Below, in pieces: positions 29,179 through 40,234 of a DNA stretch of 64,000 nucleotides. The stretch spans positions 1 through 64,000 of the forward strand of contig NZ_MCZK01000104.1 of the NCBI RefSeq assembly GCF_002875945.1. Direction: 5' to 3'. Below the pieces are notes generated by a model, which was not told the DNA's origin, made no database searches, and saw nothing but the letters and a program-made list of their open reading frames with translations. The translations under genes and the position numbers were made by a program. Numbering within the stretch: the first letter of the stretch is position 1; each line of letters begins with the position of its first letter. This DNA comes from Vibrio lentus. Lineage in GTDB: Bacteria; Pseudomonadota; Gammaproteobacteria; Enterobacterales; Vibrionaceae.

Positions 29179-29937
29179 ATGTTACATATCAAAAGCATAC
29201 CTGCATTTAACGACAATTACATCTGGCTGATTGAAAATAGCGATCGCCGTTGTGCTGTCGTCGACCCTGGTGATGCTGCTCCAGTATTAGAGTACTTAGC
29301 ACACCATGAGCTAACTTTAGATGCAATCTTGATTACACACCACCACCATGATCACATTGGTGGCGTTCCAGAATTAGTCAGACAATTCCCAAACGTAGAC
29401 GTCGTTGGCCCTAGAAATGAGCCAATTCCAACTCTGACTCATCCAGTCGATGACGGTGACCAGTTGGAGCTGTTTGGAGAAGTGTTCCTCGTGCTAGGGC
29501 TTAGTGGCCATACTGCAGGACACATTGGCTATGTGGGTGATGCTAAGCTATTTTGTGGTGATGTGCTGTTTTCAGCAGGTTGCGGCCGAATCATGGAAGG
29601 CACACCACAACAGATGTTTGATGCACTGAACAAGATCACAGCGCTACCTCAAGAAACCGAAGTCTATTGTGCACACGAATACACAGCCGCCAATATCGCT
29701 TTCGCACTGGCTGTTGAGCCTGATAACCAACATTTGCAGCAATATCGCGACCAAGTAAACCGACTGCGCGCGCAAAATAAGTCGACCATCCCCACAAATT
29801 TGAGACAAGAGAAGTTCGTGAACCCTTTCTTACGTTACACCGAGCCAAGTGTAATCAAATCAGTCTCTAACCGCACCGAAAACACCGATCCTCTGTCAGT
29901 GTTCACCGCTTTACGTACGTGGAAGAACGAATTTTAA
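29179..29937 (+). CDS. gloB: Hydroxyacylglutathione hydrolase (glyoxalase II)
   Basis: 252-residue metallo-beta-lactamase-fold enzyme that hydrolyses S-D-lactoylglutathione to D-lactate and glutathione in methylglyoxal detoxification. The metal motif [10 protein letters not shown] (53-62), [22 protein letters not shown] and [11 protein letters not shown] are visible. I start at ATG 29179 ([14 protein letters not shown]) because GGAG precedes it and the length matches E. coli GloB (251). An in-frame ATG at 29074 would run into divergent yafS. Confidence 0.97.
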   Translation: MLHIKSIPAFNDNYIWLIENSDRRCAVVDPGDAAPVLEYLAHHELTLDAILITHHHHDHIGGVPELVRQFPNVDVVGPRNEPIPTLTHPVDDGDQLELFGEVFLVLGLSGHTAGHIGYVGDAKLFCGDVLFSAGCGRIMEGTPQQMFDALNKITALPQETEVYCAHEYTAANIAFALAVEPDNQHLQQYRDQVNRLRAQNKSTIPTNLRQEKFVNPFLRYTEPSVIKSVSNRTENTDPLSVFTALRTWKNEF

Positions 29938-30007
29938 CAAATCCAGACTTGTCACTCATAGGGGGTGGCAAGTATTATCATCGGCCGTTTATTAAAAAGG
30001 CTGTAAC

Positions 30008-31579
30008 ATGCGAGTTAAGTACAGCTGGGCTTTGGTACTACTACTTTCTGGTTGCCAATTAACTCAGTCAGAGAATCCAGACCAAGCTTCCGAGCAAACC
30101 AACACATCTCCTACTAAAGAAGTTTCTCAAACGAACGTTTCATCAGAAGCGACCAAAGAAGAACCAAAAGTTGAAGCACCTGTCGTTACTCCACAAACAC
30201 AAGAAGATGTTTGGAAACGTATTGCGATGCAACTTGAAATGGAAGTACCAGACCAAAAGAAGGTCGATTACTACCGAACTTGGTATCTAAAGCACCCTAG
30301 TCATCTAAAAACCGTCTCACAACGTGCTGAACCCTTCCTTTATCTGATCACAACTAAGATTGAAGAAAAAGGCTTACCACTAGAATTGGCATTGTTGCCG
30401 GTTGTAGAAAGTTCTTTCGATGCGTTCGCCTACTCACATGGTAGTGCTGCAGGTCTATGGCAATTTATTTCAGGCACAGGCAAAGATTACGGGCTTGAAC
30501 AGAACTTCTGGTACGACGGTCGTCGTGATGTCGCCGCTTCTACTGATGCTGCATTGGATTTCCTATCAGACCTTAACAGACGTTTCGATGGCGATTGGAA
30601 TCATGCCATTGCTGCCTATAACAGTGGCGGTGGTCGTGTAAGCAGTGCTATCCGCAAGAACAAGAAGCTGGGTAAGCCAATCGACTTCTTCTCTTTGGAT
30701 TTACCAAAAGAGACCAGCAGCTACGTGCCTAAGCTACTTGCACTGGCTGACGTGATTGCCAACCAAGAAAAGTATGGCATCGACATTCCTGCAATCCCTA
30801 ACAAGCCGGTATTGACTCTGGTTAACCCAGACGAACAACTTGATCTGGCGATTGCGGCAAACTACGCAGGCATTCCGGTAAAAGAGCTGCAAGGCTATAA
30901 CCCAGCTTATAACCAATGGGCGACGGCACCAGAAAAGCATCAGCAATTATTGCTTCCTCTAAGCTCTGTTGAGAAGTTCAACAAAGAAGTGGCTTCCAAT
31001 AAAGGCAAAGGCATGAAGTTGGTGCGTTATAAAGTGCAATCTGGCGATAGCATCAGCGTACTGGCGAGTAAATACAACACCACCAGCAAAGTGATTCGTT
31101 CTGCAAACGGGATGAGCAACAACAATATCCGTATTGGTCAGCACCTACTTATCCCAACCTCAACCAAAGACGACAAAACGTACGCACTAAGCGCTTCAAA
31201 CCGCCTAGCAAGCACACAGTCGAAGAGTCGTGGTCAATATAAGCTCAGCCATACGGTAAGAAGTGGTGACAGCCTATGGACGATTGCACGCGCAAATAAG
31301 GTATCTCACCAATCACTGGCTAAGTGGAATGGCATGGGACCACGTGACACACTGCGTATTGGTCAAGAACTGGTCATTTGGAAGAATGGTTCAGACGGTG
31401 CCATCATCCGTACTATCTTTTATAACGTAAGATCGGGTGACACAGTCAGCGGTATTGCATCAAAGTTCAAAGTAAAAAGTGCAGATGTTGTAAAATGGAA
31501 CACTTTGCAGAACAAAAAATACCTACAGCCAGGACAAAAACTGAAGCTGTATGTTGATGTAACTAAGGTAAGTGTATGA
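30008..31579 (+). CDS. mltD: Membrane-bound lytic murein transglycosylase D
   Basis: 523-residue lipoprotein that cleaves peptidoglycan glycan strands to 1,6-anhydro ends. The lipobox LLLSGC gives Cys16, followed by a Ser/Thr/Glu-rich linker. A family 1D SLT domain (about 110-235) has the catalytic Glu134 in LPVVESSFD and GLWQFISGTGKDYGL. Three LysM domains for glycan binding lie near residues 342-385, 412-456 and 470-515. E. coli MltD has two. The gene follows gloB as in E. coli and overlaps the YIP1 gene by four bases. Confidence 0.96.
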   Translation: MRVKYSWALVLLLSGCQLTQSENPDQASEQTNTSPTKEVSQTNVSSEATKEEPKVEAPVVTPQTQEDVWKRIAMQLEMEVPDQKKVDYYRTWYLKHPSHLKTVSQRAEPFLYLITTKIEEKGLPLELALLPVVESSFDAFAYSHGSAAGLWQFISGTGKDYGLEQNFWYDGRRDVAASTDAALDFLSDLNRRFDGDWNHAIAAYNSGGGRVSSAIRKNKKLGKPIDFFSLDLPKETSSYVPKLLALADVIANQEKYGIDIPAIPNKPVLTLVNPDEQLDLAIAANYAGIPVKELQGYNPAYNQWATAPEKHQQLLLPLSSVEKFNKEVASNKGKGMKLVRYKVQSGDSISVLASKYNTTSKVIRSANGMSNNNIRIGQHLLIPTSTKDDKTYALSASNRLASTQSKSRGQYKLSHTVRSGDSLWTIARANKVSHQSLAKWNGMGPRDTLRIGQELVIWKNGSDGAIIRTIFYNVRSGDTVSGIASKFKVKSADVVKWNTLQNKKYLQPGQKLKLYVDVTKVSV

Positions 31580-32262
31580 ATCCGTCAAGTAACCCACTCG
31601 TCATGCTGTTGGATATTTTCCGAGCACCAACAGCTTGTTTCTTAGCGCTTTATCAGCGAAGTGCTTGGGGATGGCAACCCTACGTCGTATTAATACTCAG
31701 TCCATTTTTATTTTGGGGTGCCTATTTTTCGAATGTGGATTTTGCATGGTTGAGCGCAGAGCTGTCACAGCAACTCGCTCAAACTAACCCTGATCAATTG
31801 GCGTTACTTGACAGCAATACCCTACTCGCGAGTGAAATCATCAGCGATGTGTTTGGCCGAACGTTAACCATCGCTCTGTTGGCGTTCTGGTTTAACCTAG
31901 CAACCAAACCAAGCCAACATCAGCACAGTTACTGGCGATGGTTTGCAGCTTCATCTGTTGTGATGTTCCCGGCTGTTTTAGGTGACGTGGCGAGCTACGC
32001 AAGCCTTATACTCAAGCACGGACATGTGATGAACTACGCTGCTGACTTGAACAGCTTAAACGGCTTAATCAAGTTACCGCTAACCAATGACTGGTCGCAG
32101 TTTGCTAGCTCATTACCACTATTACTGCCATGGTACATCGTGCTGGGTTATGCCGCGGTATTAACATGGACTGAGTTTGAACGCGGGCAAGCGCTTGTGA
32201 TTTCAGGCTTACCATGGGTTGGCTACTACCTAATCTGGGCGCTCTACATTTTAATATTTTAA
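31576..32262 (+). CDS. YIP1-family integral membrane protein
   Basis: 228-residue membrane protein with about five hydrophobic segments (PYVVLILSPFLFWGAYF, LTIALLAFWF, WRWFAASSVVMFPAVLGDVA, LPLLLPWYIVLGYAAVL, LPWVGYYLIWALYILIF). The N-terminal LDIFRAPTACFLAL resembles the start of bacterial Yip1-domain proteins. Function is unknown. It starts within the mltD stop codon (ATGA overlap), so the two are translationally coupled and may act together at the envelope. Confidence 0.72.
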   Translation: MNPSSNPLVMLLDIFRAPTACFLALYQRSAWGWQPYVVLILSPFLFWGAYFSNVDFAWLSAELSQQLAQTNPDQLALLDSNTLLASEIISDVFGRTLTIALLAFWFNLATKPSQHQHSYWRWFAASSVVMFPAVLGDVASYASLILKHGHVMNYAADLNSLNGLIKLPLTNDWSQFASSLPLLLPWYIVLGYAAVLTWTEFERGQALVISGLPWVGYYLIWALYILIF

Positions 32263-32346
32263 GTTGAAGAGATAAGGCTAGCGAAAACTCTCTAGCCTAT
32301 TTATTCCATTGCTTATTACCAAAAATAACCACAGGGCGAATGGCAA

Positions 32347-32398
32347 ATAGCTAAGATCCAATAACTAATAGCCAGTAGCTGATAACTGATAGCTTCTT
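32347..32398. repeat. Imperfect 21-base tandem repeat
   Basis: Two 21-base units starting ATAGC (32347-32367 and 32368-32388) are followed by a partial third (ATAGCTTCT). They lie between the YIP1 gene and the end of yafD. About two thirds of positions agree between the units. Confidence 0.6.
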
Positions 32399-32399
32399 A

Positions 32400-33242
32400 C
32401 TATTTAGCCTTAAAGGTCACTCGCATAGGGTTATGATCAGAAGCGTCCGTGATGGGCGCTTTTGCTTTTTCTACTTCTAAGCCACGATAAAACACATGGT
32501 CTAGTACCAAACCCGTAATAAATTGGGTGCGGTTATCGGGTTCAAAAGCGACCTCTTTCAAGCCTACCTTTTCCAGTTCAGTTTTTAATACAGAAAAGCG
32601 CGCCTCACTCCAACTGTTAAAGTCGCCAGCAAAAACGACAGGCCCACGATATTGCTGCAGGTTATCAGTCAAGCTCTCGAGTTGAGCTTCGTAATCTTCA
32701 GTACCAAACGTAAAGTTCACCGCGTGGATATTGATGACCGCTAGCTCTTCACCATTACTCAATTGATAACGAGACCAAAGTGCCGATTTGGGCAGTTGAA
32801 GCCAAGGCTCTTCATGAGTATAAGCACAAGCTTCGATCGGCAAATGTGTCGCTAGATTGAGTACACCAGCACTTTGCTCAAAGGCTTCGAACGCATTCAC
32901 TCGAGTACTTCCCCACTGGCCACTGGTCACCCATTGGCGAAGCCCTTCTGTCATACTCGCTTCTTGCAGTAAGACTAGATCGCTTCCTGCCGAGAGTTTA
33001 TTTAACTCACTCTGCCAGTTACTGCGGTTTTGCTTGTATATATTCCACACGGTGAGGCTCAACCCGTCAGACACATCAATCGCCTTCGGTTTCGAGTTTT
33101 GGTAGCAGCTATAGATATCGTTACTGGTGTTTTGAGAGGAAGTGATCAGATTGGGTTTATTCGGGATCACGAAGATAAGATGAAAACTAGCAACAGCAAG
33201 TGTTATCAAGACTGCGATAACAATGATGGTTTTCTTAAACAT
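32400..33242 (-). CDS. yafD: Endonuclease/exonuclease/phosphatase family protein YafD
   Basis: 280-residue EEP-fold protein (UPF0294/YafD). One N-terminal hydrophobic segment (IIVIAVLITLAVASFHLIFV) acts as an anchor or signal. The domain follows with LTVWNIYKQN, LVLLQEASMTE, VVFAGDFNSWSE and DHVFYRGLEVE...SDHNPM, covering the usual Asn/Glu/Asp/His catalytic set. The start is ATG 33242 with a weak TAGGG site; a longer in-frame start at 33425 would overlap glnB's end. E. coli yafD also lies near mltD. Substrate is unknown. Confidence 0.88.
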   Translation of the reverse strand: MFKKTIIVIAVLITLAVASFHLIFVIPNKPNLITSSQNTSNDIYSCYQNSKPKAIDVSDGLSLTVWNIYKQNRSNWQSELNKLSAGSDLVLLQEASMTEGLRQWVTSGQWGSTRVNAFEAFEQSAGVLNLATHLPIEACAYTHEEPWLQLPKSALWSRYQLSNGEELAVINIHAVNFTFGTEDYEAQLESLTDNLQQYRGPVVFAGDFNSWSEARFSVLKTELEKVGLKEVAFEPDNRTQFITGLVLDHVFYRGLEVEKAKAPITDASDHNPMRVTFKAK

Positions 33243-33260
33243 ACAGCACCCTACCAGAAA

Positions 33261-33288
33261 TGAAAAAGGAGCGATAAACGCTCCTTTT
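33261..33288 (-). terminator. Terminator of glnB
   Basis: On the minus strand stem AAAAGGAGCG/CGCTCCTTTT with a five-base loop lies 16 bases after the glnB stop and ends in a T-run. It is followed by the yafD start. Confidence 0.85.
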
Positions 33289-33303
33289 AGGGTAATAGTT
33301 TTT

Positions 33304-33651
<348 letters not shown>

Positions 33652-33702
33652 TTAAACTGTGCGAATGGCTCATTATCGGTTAGCTATAGTAAACATTCAA
33701 TG

Positions 33703-33730
33703 AAAAAAGCCAGAGCTTTAAAGCTCTGGC
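33703..33730 (-). terminator. Terminator of the cytochrome c gene
   Basis: On the minus strand stem GCCAGAGCTTTAAAGCTCTGGC is followed by six T. It lies about 40 bases after the cytochrome stop codon and upstream of glnB. Confidence 0.9.
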
Positions 33731-33772
33731 TCGAAATTTATCATCTTGTTTAATCAGCGCTTTGAGAAGGTT

Positions 33773-34084
33773 TTACTTAAGGCTTGCGTAGTAAGCAGCT
33801 AGATTCGCGATATCTTCATCACTCAACATGGAAGCTTGAGCCTGCATTACAGCAGCCAAACCGCCGGTGCGCTGGCCGTTCTTGTATGCGTTAATTGATG
33901 AAGCGATGTATTGCTCGTTTTGACCTTTAAGGTTTGGGTAACCTGGGATCACTGCGATACCGTCTGCACCATGACATGCTGCACAGATTGCTGCTTTAGC
34001 TTGACCCGCAGCAACATCACCCGCCAGAGCGTTACCACTCAATAGTCCAAATCCAAGAACTAATCCTAGTGTAATTTTCTTCAT
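33773..34084 (-). CDS. Periplasmic class I c-type cytochrome
   Basis: 103-residue cytochrome c with a signal peptide ([21 protein letters not shown]). One heme site is CAACH with a following axial Met probably in VMQAQASM. It resembles small cytochromes c553/c4-half/c5-like proteins that carry electrons to terminal oxidases or peroxidases. The partner cannot be told from context. I start at ATG 34084 with AATGGAA upstream; ATG 34096 lacks a ribosome site. It is preceded on the same strand by tilS. Confidence 0.9.
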   Translation of the reverse strand: MKKITLGLVLGFGLLSGNALAGDVAAGQAKAAICAACHGADGIAVIPGYPNLKGQNEQYIASSINAYKNGQRTGGLAAVMQAQASMLSDEDIANLAAYYASLK

Positions 34085-34142
34085 TGCATATTCCATTAAT
34101 TATTTTTATTAAAGTGACGTCGAATTGTGACACAAACTTTTT

Positions 34143-35498
34143 TTACTTGCTCCAAAGCGCTTCACAATCTTGACCTTCGTAGTTTTTATCTACGAATAAG
34201 CCCATAACAGCGATCACTCGATCGCCATCCATTAATATTGGCGTTCTGCGTCGTAACCAACTGGGTACTTGGTATTCTTGAAAGAGCTTCTTAAGCTTTC
34301 TGCTATGCCCTCGCCCAACAGGATGAGCCGAGAGCCCTTCAGGGTTAAAGATGACTCGTAGTGCTCCTTGAACACCCGTCAGGCTAAAACTTTGCGCATC
34401 ACGGCTGTTAGTAACAGCATCACTCGTCACTGACTTTAAGTGGATTATTCCTAAGCCATCTGGCAACTCTAAGTTATCTCCAATCGAGAGGCCACTTTGC
34501 CAATCGGATAAATCTTTAGTCTGTCTCACTAGATAGAGCTGATGATTAAAGCGTCTAACTTCGGCATCATTCAACACCAACTTAGGGTTGGCGTCCGTCT
34601 GAGCGCATGCGACTTCATCCCACATAAGCTTGAGCTGTTTTTGACTCGGCATCGATTGCTTACAGTGGCTAAGCCACATTCTTATCAGTCGTGCTCGTAG
34701 TAAATCAGAATGCTTAGATAATGCCTCGATGCTTAAGCTTTGGCTTTCATTGCTACTTAGTGCTTTCTGGAAATGTGATTCAAGCAACTCATCGAGCAGT
34801 AACTCTTGCTCTGCGCAAAGCTGAGCACTGCGACTGACCGATTCCCGAAAGCTTGGCCAGCGTTCTGTTAATGTTGGCGCGACTTGATGACGAATGAAAT
34901 TCCGATCAAAGCGCAGATCCTGATTACTCTCATCTTCGACCCAAGTTAAGCCCATATCGCGCGCAGACTTTTCAATATCCGATCGAGTCACCGACAACAA
35001 AGGTCTCACAATGAACGCTTCTCCAAATGGCATCACTTGAGCCATTGAAGAGAGTCCTTTCGGGCCACTGCCACGTTTTAACGCCAACAAGAAAGTCTCA
35101 AGTTGGTCGTCAATGTGTTGACCTGTAACAAGCACATCACCCTGTCGGATGTGTTGCTGAAAAGCTTGGTATCGAGCAACTCGAGCAAGCTTTTCAACGC
35201 TCTCACCACTGTTGATATCCAGCGATACCCTTTCTACTGCTAACGAAACAGACAAAGCATCACACCACGCTTGGCATTGATTCGCCCAGCAATCTGCATT
35301 GTCGCTTAGCCCATGGTGAACATGTACCGCACGACACTCAATGTTATGCGTTTGCGCGAACTGCGCCGCTAACTCTAACAATACTCGCGAATCAACACCG
35401 CCACTAAAAGCCACGATCAACCGACTAGGCTTGAGTGCGCTTTGATGAAGTACCGATGTGAAGGTTTCGATTAAGTGAGTCATGAGCGAGTGAACCAT
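34143..35498 (-). CDS. tilS: tRNA(Ile)-lysidine synthase
   Basis: 451-residue PP-loop ATPase that converts C34 of tRNA-Ile2 (CAU) to lysidine so that AUA is read as isoleucine. The N-terminal motif VAFSGGVDSRVLL, HHGLSDNADCWA and GQHIDDQLETFLLALKRGSGPKGL are characteristic. The C-terminal TilS domain ends with SRKLKKLFQEYQVPSWLRRRTPI. Start is ambiguous between 35498 and 35483; neither has a clear ribosome site. It follows accA after a terminator, matching the accA-tilS order of E. coli. Confidence 0.95.
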   Translation of the reverse strand: MVHSLMTHLIETFTSVLHQSALKPSRLIVAFSGGVDSRVLLELAAQFAQTHNIECRAVHVHHGLSDNADCWANQCQAWCDALSVSLAVERVSLDINSGESVEKLARVARYQAFQQHIRQGDVLVTGQHIDDQLETFLLALKRGSGPKGLSSMAQVMPFGEAFIVRPLLSVTRSDIEKSARDMGLTWVEDESNQDLRFDRNFIRHQVAPTLTERWPSFRESVSRSAQLCAEQELLLDELLESHFQKALSSNESQSLSIEALSKHSDLLRARLIRMWLSHCKQSMPSQKQLKLMWDEVACAQTDANPKLVLNDAEVRRFNHQLYLVRQTKDLSDWQSGLSIGDNLELPDGLGIIHLKSVTSDAVTNSRDAQSFSLTGVQGALRVIFNPEGLSAHPVGRGHSRKLKKLFQEYQVPSWLRRRTPILMDGDRVIAVMGLFVDKNYEGQDCEALWSK

Positions 35499-35530
35499 GA
35501 GAGTAGGTTTGAAGGGATAATATTTTAATA

Positions 35531-35563
35531 ATAAAAAAGGGTTGGCACTGAGTCCAACCCTTT
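35531..35563 (-). terminator. Terminator after accA
   Basis: On the minus strand stem AAAGGGTTGG/CCAACCCTTT with an eight-base loop is followed by T6. It lies between accA and tilS, so tilS probably has its own promoter or depends on read-through. Confidence 0.88.
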
Positions 35564-35607
35564 CATCATCTTGTTACTTGAAGCTGCCTCATTTCAAGGC
35601 ATGCTTA

Positions 35608-36567
35608 TCAGCAGTAACCGTAGCTCATTAGGCGTTGGTAACGACGCTCAAGTAGTGCTTCGTTATCAAACTGCTCTAGCTCTTCTAGCTGTTTAACTAG
35701 CATGTCTTTCATGTTCTGAGCCGTTTGTACTGGATCGCGATGCGCGCCACCTAGAGGCTCAGGAATGATTTCGTCGATAAGCTCAAGATCTTTCAGACGA
35801 GGAGCAACTAGGCCCATCGCTTCAGCAGCTTGTGGTGCTTTATCTGAATCACGCCACAAGATTGAAGCACAACCTTCTGGAGAGATTACTGAGTACGTAG
35901 AGTACTGAAGCATGTTCACGTAATCGCCAACACCAATCGCTAGTGCACCACCTGAACCGCCTTCACCAACAACGTTACAGATAACTGGCACAGATAGGCC
36001 AGCCATAACTTTAAGGTTCTTTGCGATAGCTTCAGATTGACCACGTTCTTCAGCACCAACACCTGGATATGCACCCGCTGTGTCGATGAAAGTAATGATT
36101 GGCATGTTGAAACGCTCAGCTGTTTCCATTAGGCGAAGTGCCTTACGGTAACCTTCTGGCTTTGGCATACCAAAGTTACGAATCACTTTTTCTTTAGTCT
36201 CACGACCTTTCTGGTGACCAATAACCATAACAGGACGACCATTTAGACGAGCCATACCACCCACAATTGCTTTGTCGTCAGCGAAAGCGCGATCGCCCGC
36301 CATCTCTTCAAATTCTGTGAAGGCATGCTCCAGGTAATCTTTGGTGTACGGACGTTGCGGGTGACGAGCAAGTTGAGCTACTTGCCATGCACCTAGGTCA
36401 CTAAAGATTTTCTGTTTAAGCTCTAAGCTTTTTTTCTCTAGTTGTTCAATTTCTTTGTCTAGATCTACCGCTGTGTCACCACCGTGACGTGAAACGTCAC
36501 GTAGCGCTTCGATTTTTGCTTCAAGTTCAGCGATAGGCTTTTCAAATTCTAGAAAGTTCAGGCTCAT
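35608..36567 (-). CDS. accA: Acetyl-CoA carboxylase carboxyltransferase subunit alpha
   Basis: 319-residue alpha subunit that, with AccD, transfers carboxyl from biotin-BCCP to acetyl-CoA to make malonyl-CoA. Length equals E. coli AccA (319). Conserved [38 protein letters not shown] and [15 protein letters not shown] are visible. It follows dnaE by 45 bases, with a small hairpin in the spacer. Confidence 0.98.
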   Translation of the reverse strand: MSLNFLEFEKPIAELEAKIEALRDVSRHGGDTAVDLDKEIEQLEKKSLELKQKIFSDLGAWQVAQLARHPQRPYTKDYLEHAFTEFEEMAGDRAFADDKAIVGGMARLNGRPVMVIGHQKGRETKEKVIRNFGMPKPEGYRKALRLMETAERFNMPIITFIDTAGAYPGVGAEERGQSEAIAKNLKVMAGLSVPVICNVVGEGGSGGALAIGVGDYVNMLQYSTYSVISPEGCASILWRDSDKAPQAAEAMGLVAPRLKDLELIDEIIPEPLGGAHRDPVQTAQNMKDMLVKQLEELEQFDNEALLERRYQRLMSYGYC

Positions 36568-36587
36568 CTATGAATCCTTGTTGATTC

Positions 36588-36607
36588 AGCTCCACAATCA
36601 TGGAGCT
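36588..36607 (-). other. Hairpin in the dnaE-accA spacer
   Basis: Stem AGCTCCA/TGGAGCT with a six-base loop sits six bases after the dnaE stop. There is no T-run, so it is probably a processing or stability element rather than a terminator. Confidence 0.45.
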
Positions 36608-36612
36608 AAATT

Positions 36613-39600
36613 TTAGTTAAATTCGAGTTCTACTTGGCTATTTCCAAGCAGCTGTTTTAATTCGTCTAGTAATGTATCACTTGGCGTCACACGCCATTCT
36701 GTGCCCAATGTTAACCGCGCTCTAGCGTCGGCACGCTGGTAGTATACATTGACTGGGACCGTTCCGGCTCTATAAGGTTCTAAGATTTGACTAAAGCGTT
36801 CAAAAAATTGACCATTAATTTGGGATTGGTCGATAGATATCGACACCCCACGAGCATATTTCTCACGGGCGCTTCCTAAGTCCATGACCTCGCGCGCGGA
36901 CATTTTAAGCCCACCATTGAAATCATCAAAGCTGACCTGTCCAGAAACGACCACTATTTTATCTTTTTCGAGCAATTCAGCGTAACGATCAAGTGCATCC
37001 GAGAACAACATCACTTCCATTCGCCCCGATCGGTCGTCGAGGGTCATCAAACCAATTCGAGTTCCGCGCTTCGTGGTCATTACCCTAGCAGCAATTACTA
37101 AGCCTGCAATCGTTAATGACTGGTCACGACGAGTTGGCGTGGCATCTTTCAAGCGACAGCTGGTGTATTTCGCGAGTTCTTTAATGTAAGCGTTAACCGG
37201 GTGACCCGTTAAATACAAGCCCAGAGTTTCACGTTCACCTTCAAGCCAAACCTTTTCAGGCCACTTCGGTACTTGGGTGTACTTGTGTTCCACCTCTTCC
37301 GGAGCATCAGTCAAAACACCAAACATATCCGATTGACCAAAAGACTCAGCGTGGTGATGTTGGCTTGCCGCCTTAACCGCATCTTTCAATGAGGCCATCA
37401 TCGCTGCTCGGTGAGGACCTAATCTATCTAAGGCGCCCGACAGAATCAACTTTTCGATAACACGCTTGTTCACTTTTTTCAGATCAAGTCGTGCACAGAA
37501 GTCGAACAAGTCTTTAAAGTAACCGCCCTTGTTACGCGCTTCAATAATGGCTTCAATTGGGCCTTCACCCACCCCTTTAATCGCACCGATACCATAAACA
37601 ATCGCGCCATCTTCATCGACATTAAAGCGGTATAAACCAGAGTTAATATCAGGTGGAAGGAGCTTGAGCTTCATACGGAAACATTCATCGACAAGGCCAA
37701 TAACCTTCTCGGTGTTATCCATATCCGCGGTCATTACTGCCGCCATGAATTCTGCAGGGTAATGCGTTTTGAGCCATAGTGTTTGATAAGAAACCAGTGC
37801 GTATGCAGCCGAGTGAGATTTGTTAAAGCCGTAGCCCGCAAACTTCTCTACCAAGTCAAAGATCTTCATGGACAGTTCGCCATCAACACCATTAGCTTCA
37901 GCACCTTCTTTGAAGGTACCGCGCTGTTTTGCCATCTCTTCAGGCTTTTTCTTACCCATCGCACGACGCAGCATGTCGGCTCCACCAAGCGTATAACCCG
38001 CAAGGATCTGAGCGATTTGCATTACCTGTTCTTGATACAGAATGATGCCGTAAGTCGGTTCTAATGTTTCTTTTAACGATTCGTGTTGCCACGTTTCATC
38101 AGGGTAAGATACCGCCTCTCGTCCGTGTTTACGGTCGATAAAGTTATCTACCATGCCTGATTGCAGAGGGCCCGGACGGAACAAGGCCACCAATGCGATG
38201 ATATCTTCAAAACAGTCGGGCTGTAGACGCTTGATCAGGTCTTTCATACCGCGAGATTCCAGCTGGAATACCGCCGTCGTTTCAGAGTTTTGTAATAAGT
38301 TAAATGAGGCTTGATCATCCAGAGGAATCGATTCGATACGAACCGGAGCCTTACCCTCTTTAGCCAAACGCGGGTTCACTAGGCCTAACGCCCAGTCGAT
38401 GATTGTTAGTGTACGTAGACCCAAGAAGTCGAACTTAACCAAGCCTGCAGTTTCTACGTCATTCTTATCGAATTGCGTTACCGGGAAGTTACCTTCCGCA
38501 TCGGCATAGATAGGTGCAAAGTCGGTAATCGTGGTGGGTGAGATTACAACACCACCCGCGTGTTTACCGGCGTTTCGCGTACAACCTTCTAGGATGCGAC
38601 ACTTATCAATCAGCTCACGAACTTCTTCATCACCATCATAGAGTTCAGGTAAGGCAGGCTCAGCGAGGAATGCTTTCTCTAACGTCATACCCGGATCAGG
38701 CGGAACCAGTTTAGAAATTCGGTCAACAAAACCAAATGGGTGGCCTAACACACGACCTACATCTCGGATTACCGCTTTCGCCGCCATGGTACCAAAGGTG
38801 ATGATCTGAGATACCGCATCACGACCGTACATTTCAGCAACGTGGTCGATAACTTGGTCACGCTTATCCATACAGAAGTCGATATCGAAATCGGGCATGG
38901 ATACACGTTCTGGGTTCAAGAAACGTTCGAAAAGTAGATCGTATTCAAGTGGATCGAGATCGGTGATATCCAATGCGTAAGCCACCAAAGAACCGGCACC
39001 AGAACCACGACCAGGACCTACTGGCACGTCGTTATCTTTTGACCATTGGATGAATTCCATTACGATCAAGAAGTAACCTGGGAAACCCATGTTGTTGACA
39101 ACTTCAAGTTCGATCTTGAGTCGCTCATCGTATTCAGGTCTGCGTTCAGCACGAACTTTCTCATCAGGAAATAGGAATGCTAAACGTCGCTCAAGGCCTT
39201 CTTCTGATTTCTTAATCAGGAAGTCTTCAATCGCCAAACCTTCGGTCGGGAAGTTAGGCAAGAAGTATTCGCCTAATCGAACGGTGACATTACAACGCTT
39301 AGCGATCTCAACACTGTTTTCCAGAGCTTCAGGAATGTCTGAGAAAAGCTCACACATCTCTTCTTCGCTACGGAGGTACTGTTGTGGACTGTAGTTTTTC
39401 GGTCGACGTGGATCGACCATGGTAAAGCCATCGTGAATCGCCACACGGATTTCATGGGCGTCAAACAAGTCTTCAGAAATAAATACCACTTCGTTGGTCG
39501 CGACAACTGGCAGGTCTTCTTGCTCGGCCAGTTCCAGCGCAAAGTGCAGATAAGACTCTTCATCCGGACGCCCAGTACGGATCAGCTCCAGATAAAATCG

Positions 39601-40092
39601 GTCGGCAAAGTGTGTTTTGTAAAACTCGACACTACTTGTAACCAACTCACGGTTGCCTTTTAGCAACGCCTTACCAATCTCACCTTCTTTCGCACCCGAT
39701 AAAAGAATCAGGCCTTCGGCATGTTCAATCAGCCACTCTTTATCAATCACTGGTTGATGCTGTACATGGCCGCGAAGGTAAGCTTTTGAAATCAATAACG
39801 TTAGGTTGTTGTAACCTTTGTTACTCGTTGCAATAACGGTGAGTTTAGTCAGTTCGTCGCCAAACTCAGGAGATTGCATCAGGAAGTCAGCACCAATAAT
39901 GGGTTTAATCCCGCACCCGTGGGCAGTACCGTAGAACTTCACCAAACCACATAGGTTAGTAAAGTCGGTCAGTGCTAGTGCGGGCATACCCATCTCAGCA
40001 ACTTTCTTAACAAGTGGTGGTACCTTTGACAGGCCATCCACCATAGAAAAGTCACTGTGTACGCGAAGGTGAACAAATTTTGGATCTGACAT
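36613..40092 (-). CDS. dnaE: DNA polymerase III alpha subunit
   Basis: 1159-residue replicative polymerase catalytic subunit (E. coli: 1160). The N-terminal PHP domain (about 5-270) begins [19 protein letters not shown]. The palm carries the catalytic aspartates in [14 protein letters not shown] (about 400) and a third downstream. [16 protein letters not shown], the fingers, tandem HhH and a C-terminal OB fold ([21 protein letters not shown], about 980-1060) follow. It is separated from rnhB by 142 bases. Its proofreading partner dnaQ is at 27 kb. Confidence 0.99.
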   Translation of the reverse strand: MSDPKFVHLRVHSDFSMVDGLSKVPPLVKKVAEMGMPALALTDFTNLCGLVKFYGTAHGCGIKPIIGADFLMQSPEFGDELTKLTVIATSNKGYNNLTLLISKAYLRGHVQHQPVIDKEWLIEHAEGLILLSGAKEGEIGKALLKGNRELVTSSVEFYKTHFADRFYLELIRTGRPDEESYLHFALELAEQEDLPVVATNEVVFISEDLFDAHEIRVAIHDGFTMVDPRRPKNYSPQQYLRSEEEMCELFSDIPEALENSVEIAKRCNVTVRLGEYFLPNFPTEGLAIEDFLIKKSEEGLERRLAFLFPDEKVRAERRPEYDERLKIELEVVNNMGFPGYFLIVMEFIQWSKDNDVPVGPGRGSGAGSLVAYALDITDLDPLEYDLLFERFLNPERVSMPDFDIDFCMDKRDQVIDHVAEMYGRDAVSQIITFGTMAAKAVIRDVGRVLGHPFGFVDRISKLVPPDPGMTLEKAFLAEPALPELYDGDEEVRELIDKCRILEGCTRNAGKHAGGVVISPTTITDFAPIYADAEGNFPVTQFDKNDVETAGLVKFDFLGLRTLTIIDWALGLVNPRLAKEGKAPVRIESIPLDDQASFNLLQNSETTAVFQLESRGMKDLIKRLQPDCFEDIIALVALFRPGPLQSGMVDNFIDRKHGREAVSYPDETWQHESLKETLEPTYGIILYQEQVMQIAQILAGYTLGGADMLRRAMGKKKPEEMAKQRGTFKEGAEANGVDGELSMKIFDLVEKFAGYGFNKSHSAAYALVSYQTLWLKTHYPAEFMAAVMTADMDNTEKVIGLVDECFRMKLKLLPPDINSGLYRFNVDEDGAIVYGIGAIKGVGEGPIEAIIEARNKGGYFKDLFDFCARLDLKKVNKRVIEKLILSGALDRLGPHRAAMMASLKDAVKAASQHHHAESFGQSDMFGVLTDAPEEVEHKYTQVPKWPEKVWLEGERETLGLYLTGHPVNAYIKELAKYTSCRLKDATPTRRDQSLTIAGLVIAARVMTTKRGTRIGLMTLDDRSGRMEVMLFSDALDRYAELLEKDKIVVVSGQVSFDDFNGGLKMSAREVMDLGSAREKYARGVSISIDQSQINGQFFERFSQILEPYRAGTVPVNVYYQRADARARLTLGTEWRVTPSDTLLDELKQLLGNSQVELEFN

Positions 40093-40234
40093 TATTTTTC
40101 CTGAGTTCTAGACGTGAGCCTAGGATTACAACTGGATGTATTCTATTTTTTTCTACTGCAAGTAGGCAACTTTATTCGATAGCCGGCTCCAATCAATAGG
40201 AAGCCAGAGCAATATAAAGTTTACTCAACGCACT

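Noticed and set aside
37783..38064. 93-codon plus-strand ORF inside dnaE
   Set aside because: It is a shadow of the well-conserved dnaE frame and has no independent support. The same applies to many other antisense ORFs over conserved genes.
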